Shown: one piece after another, positions 20,039-21,065 of the stretch
Layout: the number at the start of each line of letters is the position of its first letter
How positions within the stretch are numbered: position 1 is the first letter of the stretch
Assembly (NCBI GenBank): GCA_937906945.1
Contig: CALCUE010000042.1
Coordinates: 1-21,065 of the forward strand
Length of the DNA: 21,065 nt
From: an uncultured Clostridia bacterium
GTDB lineage: Bacteria; Bacillota; Clostridia; Oscillospirales; Ruminococcaceae
Direction: 5' to 3'
Made by a program: the position numbers and the translations under genes
The notes under the pieces: model-generated
The model's input: the letters and a program-made list of their open reading frames with translations, nothing else
What the model was told of the DNA's origin: nothing
Databases searched by the model: none

Positions 20039-20572
20039 TCATTCTTTTTCCACATCATCCGTCAGTGATAAAACACAAACAACCAATTCGGCAAAGCCAA
20101 GGTTTTCCGTCCCGACCACCTGAAAGCCAAAGTAATCCTTTAATTTTGACGAAGCAACATTTTCAGATAAATATTCCATGTCGATGAAATCCGTCTCTTT
20201 CTCCGCACGAAGACGGTCAATAACCGCGGACAGCACTTCCCGCATGAGTCCCTTTCTTTGATAGGGCTTTGCCACCGCGAAAGAAAGGGATTCTCCCACT
20301 TTATCCCGATATTCTTTCCGCTTTTTCAATCTCTCAAACGCTGGATGAAAGCAAAGGTGACCGATCACATGACCGGTCTCTTTTAACTCGATGGCCAGAA
20401 ATTTCCGGTTTGTTAATAACCAGTTGAAACTTTGCCAGGCGCTTTCCCTGTCATAAACGTCGTTTAGTCCCAACCAGTATCGCAGGTCCTTATCCAAAAT
20501 ATAGGCAAAGTAATCCTCAAAGTCACACTCTTTGTATGGCCTTAGCCTGACTCTCTGCGTTTCTAAAACCAC
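20039..20572 (-). CDS. GNAT-family N-acetyltransferase (RimJ/RimL-like), 177 aa
   Basis: The opening LETQRVRLRPYKECDFEDYF is the typical first strand and helix of RimJ/RimL-type enzymes, and the acetyl-CoA loop is in VAKPYQRKGLMREVLSAVI (Q-R-K-G-L-M). The late block SENVASSKLKDYFGFQVVG is the conserved last helix. The substrate is unknown. The chosen start is GTG at 20570-20572, with AAGGA ten bases upstream; TTG at 20588-20590 and GTG at 20579-20581 are in-frame alternatives with poorer spacing. It is the first gene of the run leading to azlCD, and no clear promoter was found upstream. Confidence 0.82.
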   Translation of the reverse strand: MVLETQRVRLRPYKECDFEDYFAYILDKDLRYWLGLNDVYDRESAWQSFNWLLTNRKFLAIELKETGHVIGHLCFHPAFERLKKRKEYRDKVGESLSFAVAKPYQRKGLMREVLSAVIDRLRAEKETDFIDMEYLSENVASSKLKDYFGFQVVGTENLGFAELVVCVLSLTDDVEKE

Positions 20573-20617
20573 TCCGCTCACATCCTTCAAAGAAACAAGT
20601 TGGGATTTACCAACGTC

Positions 20618-20816
20618 TCATCGTATTGCCTTAAAAGGAATGTTATTCTCTTTTACGGTTTGCTCGATGATCGGCACATACTTGCCACTGAAAGGACATT
20701 GATTTGTATAACATAAAACATATCCCTTATTATCTGTAACACAACGATGAATTCGTCAGCTGTGTTTACTTTCGCATCGACATCAATACTACCGTCTCCA
20801 CATGGCTCGATTGAGT
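20618..20816 (-). pseudogene. Remnant of a YoaP-like domain (C-terminal part of a GNAT/YoaP-type protein)
   Basis: On the minus strand, one frame reads CVTDNKGYVLCYTN, then QCPFSGKYVPIIEQTVK and ENNIPFKAIR before a TGA at 20618-20620. This is close to the YoaP domain pattern attached to some GNAT acetyltransferases, where a CPF motif is followed by a helix and a KAI strand and the domain then continues for tens of residues that are missing here. Just upstream, a different frame reads YSIEPCGDGSIDVDAKVN-TADEFIVV, so the piece is interrupted by a frameshift near 20734-20745 and stops bound both parts. The remains look like a decayed gene; the family call is from pattern memory. Confidence 0.45.
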
Positions 20817-21017
20817 AGAATTGATGTCAGATTTTTGCCGTGTATGCGGGAACATGTTTGTTATCGTGAAAATGAAATATCCAGCTCAGCTATTGAGAGA
20901 GCGAACTGCAATTTGTTATTTAACATAGAACGAAAAAATTTCAATTTCATTGTCTAACATCATCTCGACAAACTGAAAGTTTCGAGTGCCTTTCGATATT
21001 GGAAATTTACCAAATTA

Positions 21018-21065
21018 TCACTCAACAAAAACCTCAATATAACTTATTGTCTTCTTTGAATCAAC
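21018..21065 (-). CDS. Possible last codons of a gene continuing past the right edge
   Basis: On the minus strand, the frame entering at 21065 is open for 15 codons (VDSKKTISYIEVFVE) and then stops at TGA (21018-21020). It could be the C-terminus of a gene outside the window or a random open stretch. Too little is visible to identify it. Confidence 0.2.
   Translation of the reverse strand, partial: VDSKKTISYIEVFVE

Larger units (their letters stand above)
20591..21065. other. Region without an intact gene at the right end
   Basis: This 475-base stretch is more AT-rich than its neighbours and has no frame over 60 codons. It contains the YoaP-like remnant on the minus strand (20618-20816). 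A further short minus-strand frame, about 29 codons ending in TAA near 20917-20919 (FPISKGTRNF then QFVEMMLDNEIEIFSFYVK), matches nothing I recognise. No terminator, tRNA or repeat was seen. It resembles a decaying island. Confidence 0.5.

Overview
The window looks like a chromosome segment from a low-to-mid G+C Bacillota, most likely class Clostridia (Oscillospirales-like, gut type). This is an inference from strong AGGAGG-type ribosome binding sites, consensus TTGACA/TATAAT promoters, many U-tailed terminators, and gene families common there (PepF, AzlCD, VanY/VanZ-like proteins, SseB, a DUF6054-like protein, a short CobO, an IS200-type element). The species cannot be named from this sequence.

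Layout. 1-1230 (+): the 3' end of a cut secreted or membrane protein and a lipoprotein, closed by a terminator. 1238-1930: an intact IS200-group element (Y1 transposase TnpA, end hairpins, a leader hairpin masking its ribosome binding site). 1935-3725 (-): oligoendopeptidase F, ending against the IS. 3864-4030 (+): promoter, tRNA-Pro(CGG), terminator. 4072-5655 (+): GNAT acetyltransferase, TrmO-like protein, NlpC/P60-like protein. 5714-8927 (-): a translationally coupled MoxR ATPase / DUF58 / multi-span membrane protein operon, without the transglutaminase gene that often accompanies it. 9041-9352 (-): an HTH-only AraC regulator. 9353-9821 (-): no protein gene; it holds a promoter, a cobalamin riboswitch and three strong hairpins. 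9822-10325 (-): CobO corrinoid adenosyltransferase. 10396-11975 (-): RluA-family pseudouridine synthase overlapping an SseB-like protein. 12038-15394 (-): TrkA, TrkH and MscL, a potassium and turgor cluster. 15463-16053 (-): a maltose/galactoside O-acetyltransferase type protein, divergent from 16229-17152 (+), a VanY-type carboxypeptidase with a Glu-Pro stalk. 17179-20572 (-): GNAT, DUF6054-like, AzlC, AzlD, GalE and a VanZ-like protein in one close-packed run. 20591-21065: degraded sequence with remnants of a YoaP-like domain and perhaps the last codons of another gene.

Function. Most of the window is housekeeping and membrane or wall physiology: K+ uptake and pressure release, peptidoglycan trimming, branched-chain amino acid export, UDP-galactose interconversion, RNA modification. 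The most unusual element is the cobalamin riboswitch at 9578-9743. It has its own promoter and a plausible terminator/antiterminator switch, but no B12 gene downstream. The first gene after it is the small AraC regulator, behind a second terminator. It could therefore make a B12-responsive small RNA, control the regulator by read-through, or be a leftover of a deleted gene. A second theme is structured ribosome binding sites (tnpA, mscL, trkA).
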